Source: Pseudomonas shahriarae (GTDB lineage: Bacteria > Pseudomonadota > Gammaproteobacteria > Pseudomonadales > Pseudomonadaceae). Taken from it: a stretch of 64,000 nt of DNA. Below the pieces are notes generated by a model. The model was not told the origin of the DNA. It worked only from the letters and a program-made list of their open reading frames with translations, and did not search any database. The stretch is from contig NZ_CP077085.1 of NCBI RefSeq assembly GCF_014268455.2, positions 5,683,001 through 5,747,000 on the forward strand, given 5' to 3'. Positions 28,953 through 37,587 of this stretch are shown piece by piece. The position numbers and the translations under genes are program-made. Numbering within the stretch: position 1 is the first letter of the stretch; each line of letters begins with the position of its first letter.

Positions 28953-29472
28953 GGCAACAGCCCTCTTGTTGTGGATTAGCCAGTATAGGCAGATACGGGT
29001 ACCGGTTGGCTCATGTGGCAGTTGGCTTGCCGGCGATGCGGGTGCTGCGGTGTAGAGGCCATCGCAGGCAAGCCAGCTCCCACATTGATCGCATGGCGGT
29101 GAGGAAAAACAAATCGTGTACCATTTTTATATTTATCTGGAACAATCCATTGGTTTTTTGAGAACATCCCATACCCCGCTGTGACCGTACAACCAAAGTG
29201 GGTCGCTAAACGACGTATTTAGTCTAATTTTCACAACCGCAACTCATCATGTAGTATGCCTCGGCGCGCACTACATAACGTTAGGTCGATGTCTGCCCAG
29301 GCGCCGTCGTAACCCCGAACACCCCGTCAGCAAGCCTTGCGCCGTTGATTGGAACCACCCAGCCGCCGTGATGGCATGTACTGGTGCCGGGTTTGTGGTT
29401 TAAATGGCCAGAGGCTTCATTGGTAAATTGAAAAGCTGAAAAGCGAATTAGCTCCGCAGAGTGAGGCAAGCA
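28953..29472. other. 520-bp gene-free leader between the GcvR-like gene and glcB
   Basis: The first part holds a REP pair (29014-29084). The middle, about 29100-29290, is AT-rich compared with the surroundings and includes a GTAGT/ACTAC inverted pair around 29250. The last 180 bp lead to glcB. The GAGG at 29463-29466 is the glcB ribosome site. No small gene convinced me. Confidence 0.6.
29014..29084. repeat. REP pair upstream of glcB
   Basis: TTGGCTTGCCGGCGATG is mirrored by CCATCGCAGGCAAGCCAGCT, with CCCACA at the outer edge and about 20 bp between arms. Confidence 0.8.
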
Positions 29473-31650
29473 ATGACTGAACACGTTCAAGTCGGTGGCC
29501 TGCAGGTCGCCAAAGTCCTGTTCGACTTCGTGAACAACGAAGCCATTCCCGGTACCGGCCTGACCGCCGACCAGTTCTGGGCCGGTGCCGACAAGGTCAT
29601 CCACGACCTGGCACCGAAGAACAAAGCCCTACTCGCCAAACGCGACGATTTCCAAGCGCGAATCGATACCTGGCACCAGACCCATGCCGGCCAGGCCCAC
29701 GACGCGGTGGCCTACAAAGCCTTCCTGCAAGATATCGGCTACCTGCTGCCAGAAGCGGCGGATTTCCAGGCGACCACCCAAAACGTCGATGACGAAATCG
29801 CCCGCATGGCCGGCCCGCAGCTGGTGGTGCCGGTGATGAATGCGCGGTTCGCCCTCAACGCCTCCAACGCGCGCTGGGGCTCGCTGTACGACGCACTGTA
29901 TGGCACCGACGCCATCAGCGAAGCCAACGGCGCCGAGAAAGGCCAGGGCTACAACAAGGTGCGTGGCGACAAAGTCATCGCCTTCGCCCGTGCCTTCCTC
30001 GACGAAGCCGCACCGCTGACCGCCGGCAGCCACGTTGACTCCACCGGTTACAAGATCGTCGACGGCAAGCTGGTGGTCAGCCTCAAGGGCGGCAGCAACA
30101 GCGGCCTGCGCAGCGACGCCCAGTTGATCGGCTACCAGGGCGACGCCGCCCAGCCCATCGCACTCTTGTTGAAGCACAACGGCCTGCATTTCGAAATCCA
30201 GGTTGACCCCAGCACCCCGGTCGGCCAGACCGACGCCGCCGGCGTCAAAGACATCCTGATGGAAGCCGCGCTGACCACCATCATGGACTGCGAAGACTCC
30301 GTTGCCGCCGTCGATGCCGATGACAAAGTGGTGATCTACCGCAACTGGCTCGGCCTGATGAAGGGCGACCTGGCCGAAGAAGTGGCCAAGGGCGGCAAGA
30401 CCTTCACCCGCACCATGAACGCCGACCGCACCTACACCGGTGTCGATGGTAATGCCGTGACCTTGCATGGTCGCTCGCTGTTGTTCGTGCGTAACGTTGG
30501 CCACCTGATGACCATCGACGCGATCCTCGACGCCCAGGGCAATGAAGTGCCCGAAGGCATCCTCGATGGCTTGATCACCAGCCTGGCGGCGATCCACAGC
30601 CTCAATGGCAACAACAGCCGCAAGAACAGCCGCACCGGCTCCGTGTACATCGTTAAACCGAAAATGCACGGCCCGGAAGAAGCGGCGTTCACCAACGAGA
30701 TGTTCGGCCGCATCGAAGACGTACTGAACCTGCCGCGCAACACCCTCAAGGTCGGGATCATGGACGAGGAACGCCGTACCACGGTCAACCTCAAGGCCTG
30801 CATCAAGGCGGCCAGCGAGCGCGTGGTGTTTATCAACACCGGCTTCCTCGACCGTACCGGCGACGAAATCCACACCTCCATGGAAGCGGGCGCGATGGTG
30901 CGCAAAGCTGCCATGAAGGCCGAAAAATGGATCGGCGCCTACGAGAACTGGAACGTCGATATCGGCCTGAGCACCGGCCTGCAAGGCCGTGCGCAGATCG
31001 GTAAAGGCATGTGGGCCATGCCCGACCTGATGGCGGCCATGCTCGAGCAGAAAATCGCGCACCCGCTGGCCGGTGCCAACACCGCTTGGGTGCCGTCGCC
31101 GACCGCCGCGGCATTGCACGCGCTGCATTACCACAAGGTCGATGTATTCGCCCGCCAGGCTGAACTGGCCAAGCGCGAACGCGCGTCGGTGGACGACATC
31201 CTGACCATCCCCCTGGCGCAGAATACCGACTGGTCCGAGGAAGAAATCCGCAACGAACTGGACAACAACGCCCAGGGCATCCTCGGCTATGTGGTGCGCT
31301 GGATCGACCAGGGCGTGGGTTGCTCGAAAGTACCAGACATCAACGATGTGGGCCTGATGGAAGACCGCGCCACCCTGCGTATTTCCAGCCAGCACATTGC
31401 CAACTGGCTGCGCCATGGCGTGGTCAGCGAAGCCCAGGTCATGGAAAGCCTCAAGCGCATGGCGCCGGTGGTGGATCGGCAGAATGCCGGTGATGCGCTG
31501 TACCGCCCGCTGGCACCGGATTTCGACAGCAATATCGCGTTCCAGGCCGCGGTGGAGTTGGTGATTGAAGGGACCAAGCAGCCCAATGGTTATACCGAGC
31601 CGGTGTTGCATCGTCGGCGTAGGGAGTTCAAGGCCAAGAATGGTTTGTAA
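29473..31650 (+). CDS. glcB: Malate synthase G
   Basis: A 725-residue single-chain malate synthase condensing glyoxylate and acetyl-CoA, serving glycolate/glyoxylate and acetate growth. Length and the segments [24 protein letters not shown] and [10 protein letters not shown] match isoform G. The ATG at 29473 has GAGG with 6-nt spacing; the GTG at 29461 is less likely. A strong terminator follows and an IS element has inserted directly behind it. Confidence 0.96.
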   Translation: MTEHVQVGGLQVAKVLFDFVNNEAIPGTGLTADQFWAGADKVIHDLAPKNKALLAKRDDFQARIDTWHQTHAGQAHDAVAYKAFLQDIGYLLPEAADFQATTQNVDDEIARMAGPQLVVPVMNARFALNASNARWGSLYDALYGTDAISEANGAEKGQGYNKVRGDKVIAFARAFLDEAAPLTAGSHVDSTGYKIVDGKLVVSLKGGSNSGLRSDAQLIGYQGDAAQPIALLLKHNGLHFEIQVDPSTPVGQTDAAGVKDILMEAALTTIMDCEDSVAAVDADDKVVIYRNWLGLMKGDLAEEVAKGGKTFTRTMNADRTYTGVDGNAVTLHGRSLLFVRNVGHLMTIDAILDAQGNEVPEGILDGLITSLAAIHSLNGNNSRKNSRTGSVYIVKPKMHGPEEAAFTNEMFGRIEDVLNLPRNTLKVGIMDEERRTTVNLKACIKAASERVVFINTGFLDRTGDEIHTSMEAGAMVRKAAMKAEKWIGAYENWNVDIGLSTGLQGRAQIGKGMWAMPDLMAAMLEQKIAHPLAGANTAWVPSPTAAALHALHYHKVDVFARQAELAKRERASVDDILTIPLAQNTDWSEEEIRNELDNNAQGILGYVVRWIDQGVGCSKVPDINDVGLMEDRATLRISSQHIANWLRHGVVSEAQVMESLKRMAPVVDRQNAGDALYRPLAPDFDSNIAFQAAVELVIEGTKQPNGYTEPVLHRRRREFKAKNGL

Positions 31651-31665
31651 CTGGTCATTGAAATG

Positions 31666-31698
31666 AAAAAGCCCCGGTCCTATGACCGGGGCTTTTTT
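31666..31698 (+). terminator. Terminator after glcB
   Basis: Perfect 9-bp stem GCCCCGGTC/GACCGGGGC followed by six T residues, preceded by AAAAA, ending 8 bp before the left end of the IS element. Confidence 0.92.
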
Positions 31699-31759
31699 AT
31701 GTTGCATGTCCCGTCCTGAATAAGGTTTACACCTTCTGACCTATCTTCAGGAGGAGTCA

Positions 31760-32161
31760 ATGGAATCGGGCAAAAGGCGGAGCCAGCGTGACTACACGTT
31801 AGCCTTTAAATTATCGGTCGTAGACCAGGTCGAAAAGGGCGAGTTGAGTTATAAAGAGGCTCAACGGCGCTATGGCATCCAGGGCCGGTCCACGGTACTG
31901 GTCTGGTTACGCAAGTACGGCCGGCAGGACTGGAGCCAAGGCGCCTCAATTCGAGAGCCGAGGAGCAGGTCCATGACCGAGCCAACCCTCCCGCTGACCC
32001 CCGAGCAGCGGATCAAAGAACTCGAAGAACAGCTGGCGCTAAGCAATCAGAAAGCGCAATTCTTCGAAGCCGTCGTGAATGTTCTGAAGAATGACTACGG
32101 TGTTTCCGTCGTAAAAAAGCGACCCGGCAAGTCCTCTCGCAAGGGCAAATCCAAGGCCTGA
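31760..32161 (+). CDS. IS3-family OrfA (HTH, Tnp_1-like)
   Basis: A 133-residue DNA-binding subunit. It has an N-terminal helix-turn-helix (YKEAQRRYGIQGRSTVLVW, about 30-55) and a leucine-zipper-like coiled coil near residues 85-110 (IKELEEQLALSNQK). AGGAGG precedes the ATG. Near the 3' end A_AAA_AAG at 32113-32119 allows -1 slippage into the OrfB frame. Confidence 0.9.
   Translation: MESGKRRSQRDYTLAFKLSVVDQVEKGELSYKEAQRRYGIQGRSTVLVWLRKYGRQDWSQGASIREPRSRSMTEPTLPLTPEQRIKELEEQLALSNQKAQFFEAVVNVLKNDYGVSVVKKRPGKSSRKGKSKA
32113..32119 (+). other. A_AAA_AAG programmed -1 frameshift site
   Basis: In the OrfA frame the codons read GTA AAA AAG, the canonical slippery heptamer. After slipping back, the frame stays open through OrfB to 32982, giving an OrfAB product of about 407 residues, the usual IS3 transposase length. 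Confidence 0.85.
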
Positions 32162-32184
32162 GCATCACCAGGGCTTGCCTGTTC

Positions 32185-32982
32185 ATGGGCATTTCGCGCC
32201 AAGCGTATTACCAACGCAATCGGGCTTTCGACGAGAGAGCTCGTCAAGATCAAGAAGTCATGGACTTTGTTCTTGAAAAGCGCCGCCGTCAGCCTCGGAT
32301 AGGCACGCGCAAGCTGCATTACCTGATGAGCGTCGAAGTTGGCGCATCAGTGCGGGTCGGCAGAGACCGCCTGTTTAGCATCCTGCGCAATGCTCGAAAA
32401 CTGGTTGTGCGCAAACGGGCTTACCACAAAACGACGGACAGTCATCACCGCTTTCGCCGCCATCCCAACCTGCTCAAAGCAGGTCAGGAGCAGGTCGTGG
32501 CCAATAGGCCAGAACAGGTCTGGGTTGCAGACATAACCTACCTGCCGACACAGGAAAGCGTGGCTTATGTGAGCCTGGTGACAGACGCCTACTCACGCAA
32601 GATCGTAGGCCATCATGTGCATGAGAGCTTGCATACCGAGTCGGTGATCAAAGCGATGGAAAAGGCCGTTGGCGAACGCCGAAGCACGCTGCCACTGATC
32701 CATCACTCAGACCGCGGAGCCCAATACTGCTCTGAGCTTTATCAACGCTTGCACGCTAGTCATGGCGTCAGATGCTCAATGACCGACGGCTATGACTGCT
32801 ACCAGAATGCTCTGGCAGAGAGGATAAACGGCATTTTGAAGACCGAGTTCCTGCTGTATCGCCCTAAAAATCTGGCGGACGCAGTGAAAATGGTGGATGA
32901 GTCGGTGCTGATCTACAACGGGGAACGGCCACACCTGTCCCTGAAATACAAAACGCCCGATGCAGTGCATCGGGCGTTTTGA
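32185..32982 (+). CDS. IS3-family OrfB (DDE integrase core)
   Basis: A 265-residue frame from its first ATG, but most likely translated as the C-terminal part of OrfAB by frameshifting at 32113-32119. The rve-type catalytic residues are visible: Asp in VWVADITYLP, Asp in HHSDRGAQY and Glu in NALAERINGILKTE, so the active site is intact. Its last codons lie inside a strong hairpin. Confidence 0.92.
   Translation: MGISRQAYYQRNRAFDERARQDQEVMDFVLEKRRRQPRIGTRKLHYLMSVEVGASVRVGRDRLFSILRNARKLVVRKRAYHKTTDSHHRFRRHPNLLKAGQEQVVANRPEQVWVADITYLPTQESVAYVSLVTDAYSRKIVGHHVHESLHTESVIKAMEKAVGERRSTLPLIHHSDRGAQYCSELYQRLHASHGVRCSMTDGYDCYQNALAERINGILKTEFLLYRPKNLADAVKMVDESVLIYNGERPHLSLKYKTPDAVHRAF
32950..32981 (+). 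terminator. Hairpin overlapping the OrfB stop
   Basis: AAAACGCCCGATGCA and TGCATCGGGCGTTTT form a perfect 15-bp stem around one base, overlapping the last codons of OrfB. With its A and T flanks it acts as a bidirectional terminator inside the IS right end. Confidence 0.85.
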
Positions 32983-33026
32983 GACTGAAATAGGTGTAAA
33001 CCTATTTCAGGACTAGACAGCAAGGC

Positions 33027-33413
33027 TTAACCTGAAACCACAATCAGGTAACTACCCGACAGCTCCAACTTACTGCCTTGCCCTGAGCCCGTTCCGTCAA
33101 CCTTCAAGCCGATCAACTGACCGGTATGGTTATTACCGACGACTTTCACAACGATGGTGCCTGCAACTGGATGAGTGAATGTGCTTCCGGTTGCATCTAA
33201 ATATTCAATTCCAAACTGAGTATGCGTCAGGGTATGAGTCCCGTTCTTCAGGTCCTGGCCGTAATTAATTGTCAGGTGGGTAGTAATATCTGTGTCCATT
33301 CTGACCTGGGAAGGGATACCAAAAAACTGATTCGGAGAAAATACCTCCTGCTGACCATTGATAGAGGCGTGAATATTAGCGCTGTGTTGCGGGTTGTTTT
33401 TTTCAGTACTCAT
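33027..33413 (-). CDS. Unrecognised 128-residue protein
   Basis: No family recognised. The protein has no signal peptide or membrane helix, is rich in Thr, Gly, Asn, Ser and beta-branched residues, and looks mostly beta-strand. AGGAG lies about 7 nt before the ATG, supporting expression. Its codon use is visibly more AT-rich than neighbouring genes. The IS element ends 7 bp beyond its stop codon without damaging it. Neither function nor partner is apparent. Confidence 0.7.
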   Translation of the reverse strand: MSTEKNNPQHSANIHASINGQQEVFSPNQFFGIPSQVRMDTDITTHLTINYGQDLKNGTHTLTHTQFGIEYLDATGSTFTHPVAGTIVVKVVGNNHTGQLIGLKVDGTGSGQGSKLELSGSYLIVVSG

Positions 33414-33543
33414 AATGAACTCCTGTTCGCGTCATTTAGAGGCGCTGATCCCAAACCAGCTCCCTCCCAACGATTAAACAAGCGCCACTCAAACCGCCGA
33501 TACTGTGAAATCTGACAGTACTGACCAACGGTAAAAACACCCC

Positions 33544-33990
33544 CTACTGCGCCATCCCCAGCTCGCGTTTGACCATCTTCGCCAACTTCACGCTATCAAT
33601 CGGCTTGAGCAAAAAGTCCACCACGCTCAGGTGCATCGCGTCGATCACGTCCGGTGCCTCGGCATCCCCCGACATGATGATGATCGGCAACGCAGCCCGG
33701 GTGGACTCGCGTACTTTGCGGATCAGTTCCAGGCCGTTGCTGGGCGCCATGCGCAAATCGGTGATCAACAAACCAATGGATGTGCTGGCATTCAAGAGTT
33801 CCCAGGCCGCCTCGCCGCTGTCTGCCGTCATGCAGCGAATGCCATCCAGCCCAAGAATCTCCGCCAACAGTTCACGGGCATCTTTATCGTCATCAACGAT
33901 CAGTACCCGCTGCGGCGGTAGATCAGGCTCCAGCATCACGGCGCTTAACGCCTCGCGCTCGGCATCGCTCAAAATATCTTGGTCGGGCAT
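33544..33990 (-). CDS. Stand-alone response-regulator receiver protein
   Basis: A 148-residue single receiver domain after a short N-terminal tail. The acidic pocket (VDDDKDARE), phospho-acceptor Asp (LLITDLRM) and Lys (LLKPID) are present, and there is no output domain. The start MPDQDILSDAERE at 33990 is preferred over the longer frame to 34056. No histidine kinase is adjacent. It is divergent from the cNMP/CBS/DUF294 gene. Confidence 0.85.
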   Translation of the reverse strand: MPDQDILSDAEREALSAVMLEPDLPPQRVLIVDDDKDARELLAEILGLDGIRCMTADSGEAAWELLNASTSIGLLITDLRMAPSNGLELIRKVRESTRAALPIIIMSGDAEAPDVIDAMHLSVVDFLLKPIDSVKLAKMVKRELGMAQ

Positions 33991-34198
33991 ATATTTCTCA
34001 GCAGTTGCACTCAATCTCCCAGCACAGAAGTCAGACATCACCGGAAGGGCGAACAATGTGCACTTCGTCGGATAGTTTTCCTAGTGGGCGTTCTACGGGG
34101 TCTGGACGATATTCATGTAAGGTTTTTCCCTAGTCATTGAAGGCCGGATAGCTACCTAGACTTACGTCCAATGGGCACCCGCCGCGTGGGGGTCGACC

Positions 34199-36160
34199 AT
34201 GAGGGACGATAACGACAAAAAAACTGCGGTCATGGTTATGAGTAAAGCTGATGCTTTCACCCAGGCAGGGAAAACTGCGGTATTGCAGAACATTCACGGC
34301 ACCCTGCAATTCCTGCAACGCTTCCCTCCGTTCAATCAGATGGAAAACGCCCACCTGGCGTTTCTGGTGGAGCAGTGCCAGTTGCGCTTCTACGGCCCCG
34401 GCGAGAGCATTCTCAAACCGTCGGCAGGCCCTGTGGAGCACTTCTACATCGTCAAACAGGGGCGGGTGATCGGCGAGCGGCCGGATTCGGCGCAAACCAC
34501 CTTCGAAATCACCACCGGCGAATGCTTCCCCCTGGCCGCGCTACTGGGGGAACGGGCGACGCGAACTGAGCACAAGGCCGCCGAAGACACGTTCTGCCTG
34601 CAATTGAACAAGCCGGCGTTTATCAAGTTGTTTGCCCTGTCCGGACCGTTTCGCGACTTTGCCTTGCGTGGGGTCAGCAGCCTGTTGGACCAGGTCAACC
34701 AGCAAGTCCAGCAAAAGGCCGTGGAAACCCTCGGCACCCAGTATTCGTTGAACACCCGCCTGGGCGAGCTGGCCATGCGTCACCCCGTGACCTGCAGACC
34801 GCGGACGCCGCTGCGTGAGGCGGTCACACTGATGCATGAGCAGCAGGTCGGCAGCATTGTGGTGGTCGATGAACACAAGGCGCCCCTGGGGATTTTCACC
34901 CTGCGTGACCTGCGCCATGTCGTGGCCGAAGGCACCAGCGATTTCACCCAGGCCATCGAACAGCATATGACCCAGGCGCCCTTCTTCCTCAGCCCGGATC
35001 ACAGCGCCTTCGACGCGGCGATTGCCATGACCGAACGGCATATCGCCCATGTGTGCCTGGTCAAGGACCGGCGCCTGTGTGGAGTGGTGTCCGAGCGCGA
35101 TCTGTTTTCCCTGCAACGGGTTGACCTGGTCCACCTGGCACGCACCATCCGCAATGCACCACGGGTGGAAAACCTGGTGGCGATCCGTGGCGAGATCAGC
35201 CAATTGGTGGAGCGCATGCTGGCCCACGGCGCGTCCTCGACCCAGATCACCCATATCATCACCCTGCTCAACGATCACACGGTATGCCGGGTCATCGAGC
35301 TGAGCATCGCAGACAAGGGCGACCCCGGCGTGCCATTCAGTTGGCTGTGTTTTGGCAGCGAAGGCCGCCGTGAGCAGACGCTGCACACCGACCAGGACAA
35401 CGGCATCCTGTTCGATGCCCGCGATGCCGCCCACGCCGCCGAGATTCGTGGCCTGCTGTTGCCCCTGGCGCAGCAGATCAATCAAAGCCTGGCGCTGTGC
35501 GGTTTCACCCTGTGCAAGGGCAATATCATGGCCGGCAACCCCGAGCTGTGCCTGTCCCGTGCCGAATGGGCCCGGCGCTTTGCCGCATTTATCCGCGAAG
35601 CGACGCCAGAGAACCTGCTCAAGTCCAGCATCTACTTCGACCTGCGGGTGGTGTGGGGCGATGAGCAAGGCTGCGAGCAACTGCGCCAGGGCATGCTTGA
35701 GCAAGTGGCGGACAATCGCCTGTTCCAACGGATGATGGCCGAGAACGCCTTGCGCCAGCGCCCGCCGGTGGGGCGTTTCCGTGACTTCGTGCTGACGCGC
35801 AAAGGCTCGGACAAGGCCACCCTCGACCTCAAGGTGCAGGGCCTCACGCCCTTCGTCGACGGTGCCCGCCTGCTGGCCCTGGCCAATGGCATCGCCACCA
35901 ACAACACCCTGGAGCGCTTGCGTCAGCTGGTGGATAAAGAGGTGATCGAACGCCTGGACGGCGCGGCCTATGAAGAGGCCTACCACTTTATCCAGCAAAC
36001 CCGTATGCAGCAGCACCAGTTGCAAACCCGCGAGAACCAGCCCTACTCCAACCGGGTCGACCCCGACAGCCTCAACCACCTGGACCGGCGCATCCTGCGT
36101 GAGTCCCTGCGCCAGGCCCAACGCCTGCAAAGCAGCCTGGCCCTGAGGTATCAGCTGTGA
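34199..36160 (+). CDS. cNMP-binding/CBS/DUF294 nucleotidyltransferase-like protein
   Basis: A soluble signalling protein of up to 653 residues. Order: cyclic-nucleotide-binding-like domain (about 45-150), CBS pair (about 195-320), DUF294 nucleotidyltransferase-like domain with GSEGRREQTLHTDQDNG (about 380-400), then the DUF294 C-terminal region. The start could also be an internal ATG at 34232 or 34238. It overlaps the exonuclease gene by four bases. Family members often sit next to such exonucleases; the biochemical role is not established. Confidence 0.85.
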   Translation: MRDDNDKKTAVMVMSKADAFTQAGKTAVLQNIHGTLQFLQRFPPFNQMENAHLAFLVEQCQLRFYGPGESILKPSAGPVEHFYIVKQGRVIGERPDSAQTTFEITTGECFPLAALLGERATRTEHKAAEDTFCLQLNKPAFIKLFALSGPFRDFALRGVSSLLDQVNQQVQQKAVETLGTQYSLNTRLGELAMRHPVTCRPRTPLREAVTLMHEQQVGSIVVVDEHKAPLGIFTLRDLRHVVAEGTSDFTQAIEQHMTQAPFFLSPDHSAFDAAIAMTERHIAHVCLVKDRRLCGVVSERDLFSLQRVDLVHLARTIRNAPRVENLVAIRGEISQLVERMLAHGASSTQITHIITLLNDHTVCRVIELSIADKGDPGVPFSWLCFGSEGRREQTLHTDQDNGILFDARDAAHAAEIRGLLLPLAQQINQSLALCGFTLCKGNIMAGNPELCLSRAEWARRFAAFIREATPENLLKSSIYFDLRVVWGDEQGCEQLRQGMLEQVADNRLFQRMMAENALRQRPPVGRFRDFVLTRKGSDKATLDLKVQGLTPFVDGARLLALANGIATNNTLERLRQLVDKEVIERLDGAAYEEAYHFIQQTRMQQHQLQTRENQPYSNRVDPDSLNHLDRRILRESLRQAQRLQSSLALRYQL

Positions 36161-36864
36161 GCCTGTTCAGTTGGCTGCGCCCTGCCCGGCCAGGCCTGAA
36201 TGCCCAGCAACAGGCGCGCCTGCAACAACTGGCTGCCCCCAAGGCACTCGGCGAACACAGTCTGCGCGAGCAGCGCTGGGTGGTACTGGACCTGGAAACC
36301 AGCGGCCTGAACCTCAATCGCGACCAGGTGCTGTCGATTGGCGCGGTGGTGATCGAAGACGGCGCGGTCGACTTTTCCCAGCAGTTCGAACGTACCCTGC
36401 AACGGGCCGACAACAAAATCAGCCCCAGCGTGCTGATCCATGGCCTGGGCCCCAGTGCGATCGCTGCCGGATGCGATCCAGCCGAGGCGTTACTGGACTT
36501 CATGGACTTTGTCGGCGACAGCCCGCTGCTGGCGTTCCACGCACCATTCGACCAGCACATGCTTGGCCGAGCGCTCAAGGACAGCCTGGGTTATCGCCTG
36601 ACCCATCCGTTCCTCGACGTGGCAGACCTGGCGCCCATGCTGTGCCCCCAGGCGCATATCCGCGAAGCCGGCCTGGATGACTGGATTGCCCATTTCAACC
36701 TGCAAGTGGGCGAACGCCATCACGCCAGCGCCGATGCCCTGGCCACCGCAGAGTTGATGTTGATTCTATTCAGCCGTGCCCGCCAGCAAGGGCTGGACAG
36801 CCCTGCCGCGTTGCAACAACGCCTGAGCCAGTGGAAACGTCGCAAACAAGCCCCTTCCTTCTAA
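36157..36864 (+). CDS. DnaQ-like DEDDh 3'-5' exonuclease
   Basis: A 235-residue exonuclease. The DEDDh motifs are present: VLDLETSGLN (Asp, Glu), APFDQHML (Asp) and HHASADALAT (His...Asp). It starts with GTG overlapping the stop of the DUF294 gene by four bases, so the two products are made together. It lacks polymerase or other domains. Substrate (DNA, RNA or a signal oligonucleotide) is unknown. Confidence 0.87.
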   Translation: MSLFSWLRPARPGLNAQQQARLQQLAAPKALGEHSLREQRWVVLDLETSGLNLNRDQVLSIGAVVIEDGAVDFSQQFERTLQRADNKISPSVLIHGLGPSAIAAGCDPAEALLDFMDFVGDSPLLAFHAPFDQHMLGRALKDSLGYRLTHPFLDVADLAPMLCPQAHIREAGLDDWIAHFNLQVGERHHASADALATAELMLILFSRARQQGLDSPAALQQRLSQWKRRKQAPSF

Positions 36865-36900
36865 CGGCTGCCGCTCAGTTAAGAGAGGCAATCGGTAACC

Positions 36901-36964
36901 TGTGGCGAGGGAGCTTGCTCCCGTTGGGGCGCGAAGCGGCCCTGAAACGGGAGCAAGCCCCCTC
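36901..36964. repeat. REP pair downstream of the exonuclease gene
   Basis: GGGAGCTTGCTCCCGTT and AACGGGAGCAAGCCCCCTC arms around a GCGCGAAGCGGC centre. Confidence 0.75.
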
Positions 36965-37025
36965 AGCAACATCCGTCCCGCCCGACCAACGCCAATTGCA
37001 CCCATCCGCCACCTCTGCCACAATC

Positions 37026-37044
37026 GCGAATAATTCTCGTTAGT
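37026..37044 (+). promoter_or_regulatory. Probable Fur box upstream of fiuI
   Basis: GCGAATAATTCTCGTTAGT shares the AATAATTCTC core of Fur boxes found before Pseudomonas iron-responsive sigma genes. It lies 25 bp before the sigma factor start. The match is partial. Confidence 0.45.
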
Positions 37045-37068
37045 TTAAACATCTCGATTGGTGATGCC

Positions 37069-37587
37069 TTGTCGTCAGCCCAAAGTCCCCACAGTGAGCT
37101 TGTTGGCACGTTGTACCGTGACCATCGCGGCTGGCTGCTGGCGTGGCTGCGGCGCAACGTGGCCTGCCCCAGTCGTGCCGAGGACCTGAGCCAGGACACC
37201 TTCATGCGCCTGCTGGGCCGTGAAGAACTGCGTGAACCCCGCGAACCCCGGGCGTTTCTGGTGGCTGTCGCAAAGGGCCTGTTGTTCGACTACTTTCGCC
37301 GCGCCGCGCTGGAACAGGCCTACCTCACCGAACTGATGCTGATCCCGGAAAGCGAACAGCCTTCCCCGGAAGAACAGCACCTGATCCTCGAAGACCTCAA
37401 AGCCATCGACCGCCTGCTTGGCAAGCTGTCCAGCAAGGCCCGCGCCGCGTTCCTCTATAACCGCCTGGACGGCCTGGGCCATGCCGAGATCGCCCAGCGC
37501 CTCGGCGTGTCGGTGCCCCGGGTACGGCAATATCTGGCTCAGGGGATCCGCCAGTGCTACATCGCCCTGTATGGCCAGCCGTTGTGA
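37069..37587 (+). CDS. fiuI: ECF sigma factor, FecI/FiuI type
   Basis: A 172-residue extracytoplasmic-function sigma factor with region 2 (SRAEDLSQDTFMRLL) and region 4 (GHAEIAQRLGVSVPRVRQY). It should transcribe the downstream receptor gene when siderophore is bound. The only sensible start is a TTG, as the frame upstream lacks ATG or GTG. It overlaps the fiuR start by four bases. The gene name rests on the receptor type and the order fiuI-fiuR-fiuA. Confidence 0.85.
   Translation: MSSAQSPHSELVGTLYRDHRGWLLAWLRRNVACPSRAEDLSQDTFMRLLGREELREPREPRAFLVAVAKGLLFDYFRRAALEQAYLTELMLIPESEQPSPEEQHLILEDLKAIDRLLGKLSSKARAAFLYNRLDGLGHAEIAQRLGVSVPRVRQYLAQGIRQCYIALYGQPL

Larger units (their letters stand above)
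31707..33019 (+). mobile_element. Intact IS3-family insertion sequence
   Basis: A 1313-bp element with 27-bp imperfect terminal inverted repeats (23/27 match) beginning TGTC and containing GTCCTGAA and AGGTTTACACC in both arms. It is flanked by the 3-bp direct repeat GCA (31704-31706 and 33020-33022), an apparent target duplication. It encodes OrfA and OrfB with the -1 frameshift arrangement of IS3 elements. Both frames and the catalytic DDE residues are intact, so it may be active. Confidence 0.93.

Noticed and set aside
29281..29604. Minus-strand 107-residue frame in the glcB leader
   Set aside because: It overlaps the glcB start on the opposite strand and has no ribosome site.
29629..31707. 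Minus-strand frame of 692 residues
   Set aside because: Antisense shadow of glcB with no recognisable motif.
32161..32185. IS transposase broken by frameshift (pseudogene)
   Set aside because: The frame change is the normal programmed -1 arrangement; the slippery site and both frames are intact.
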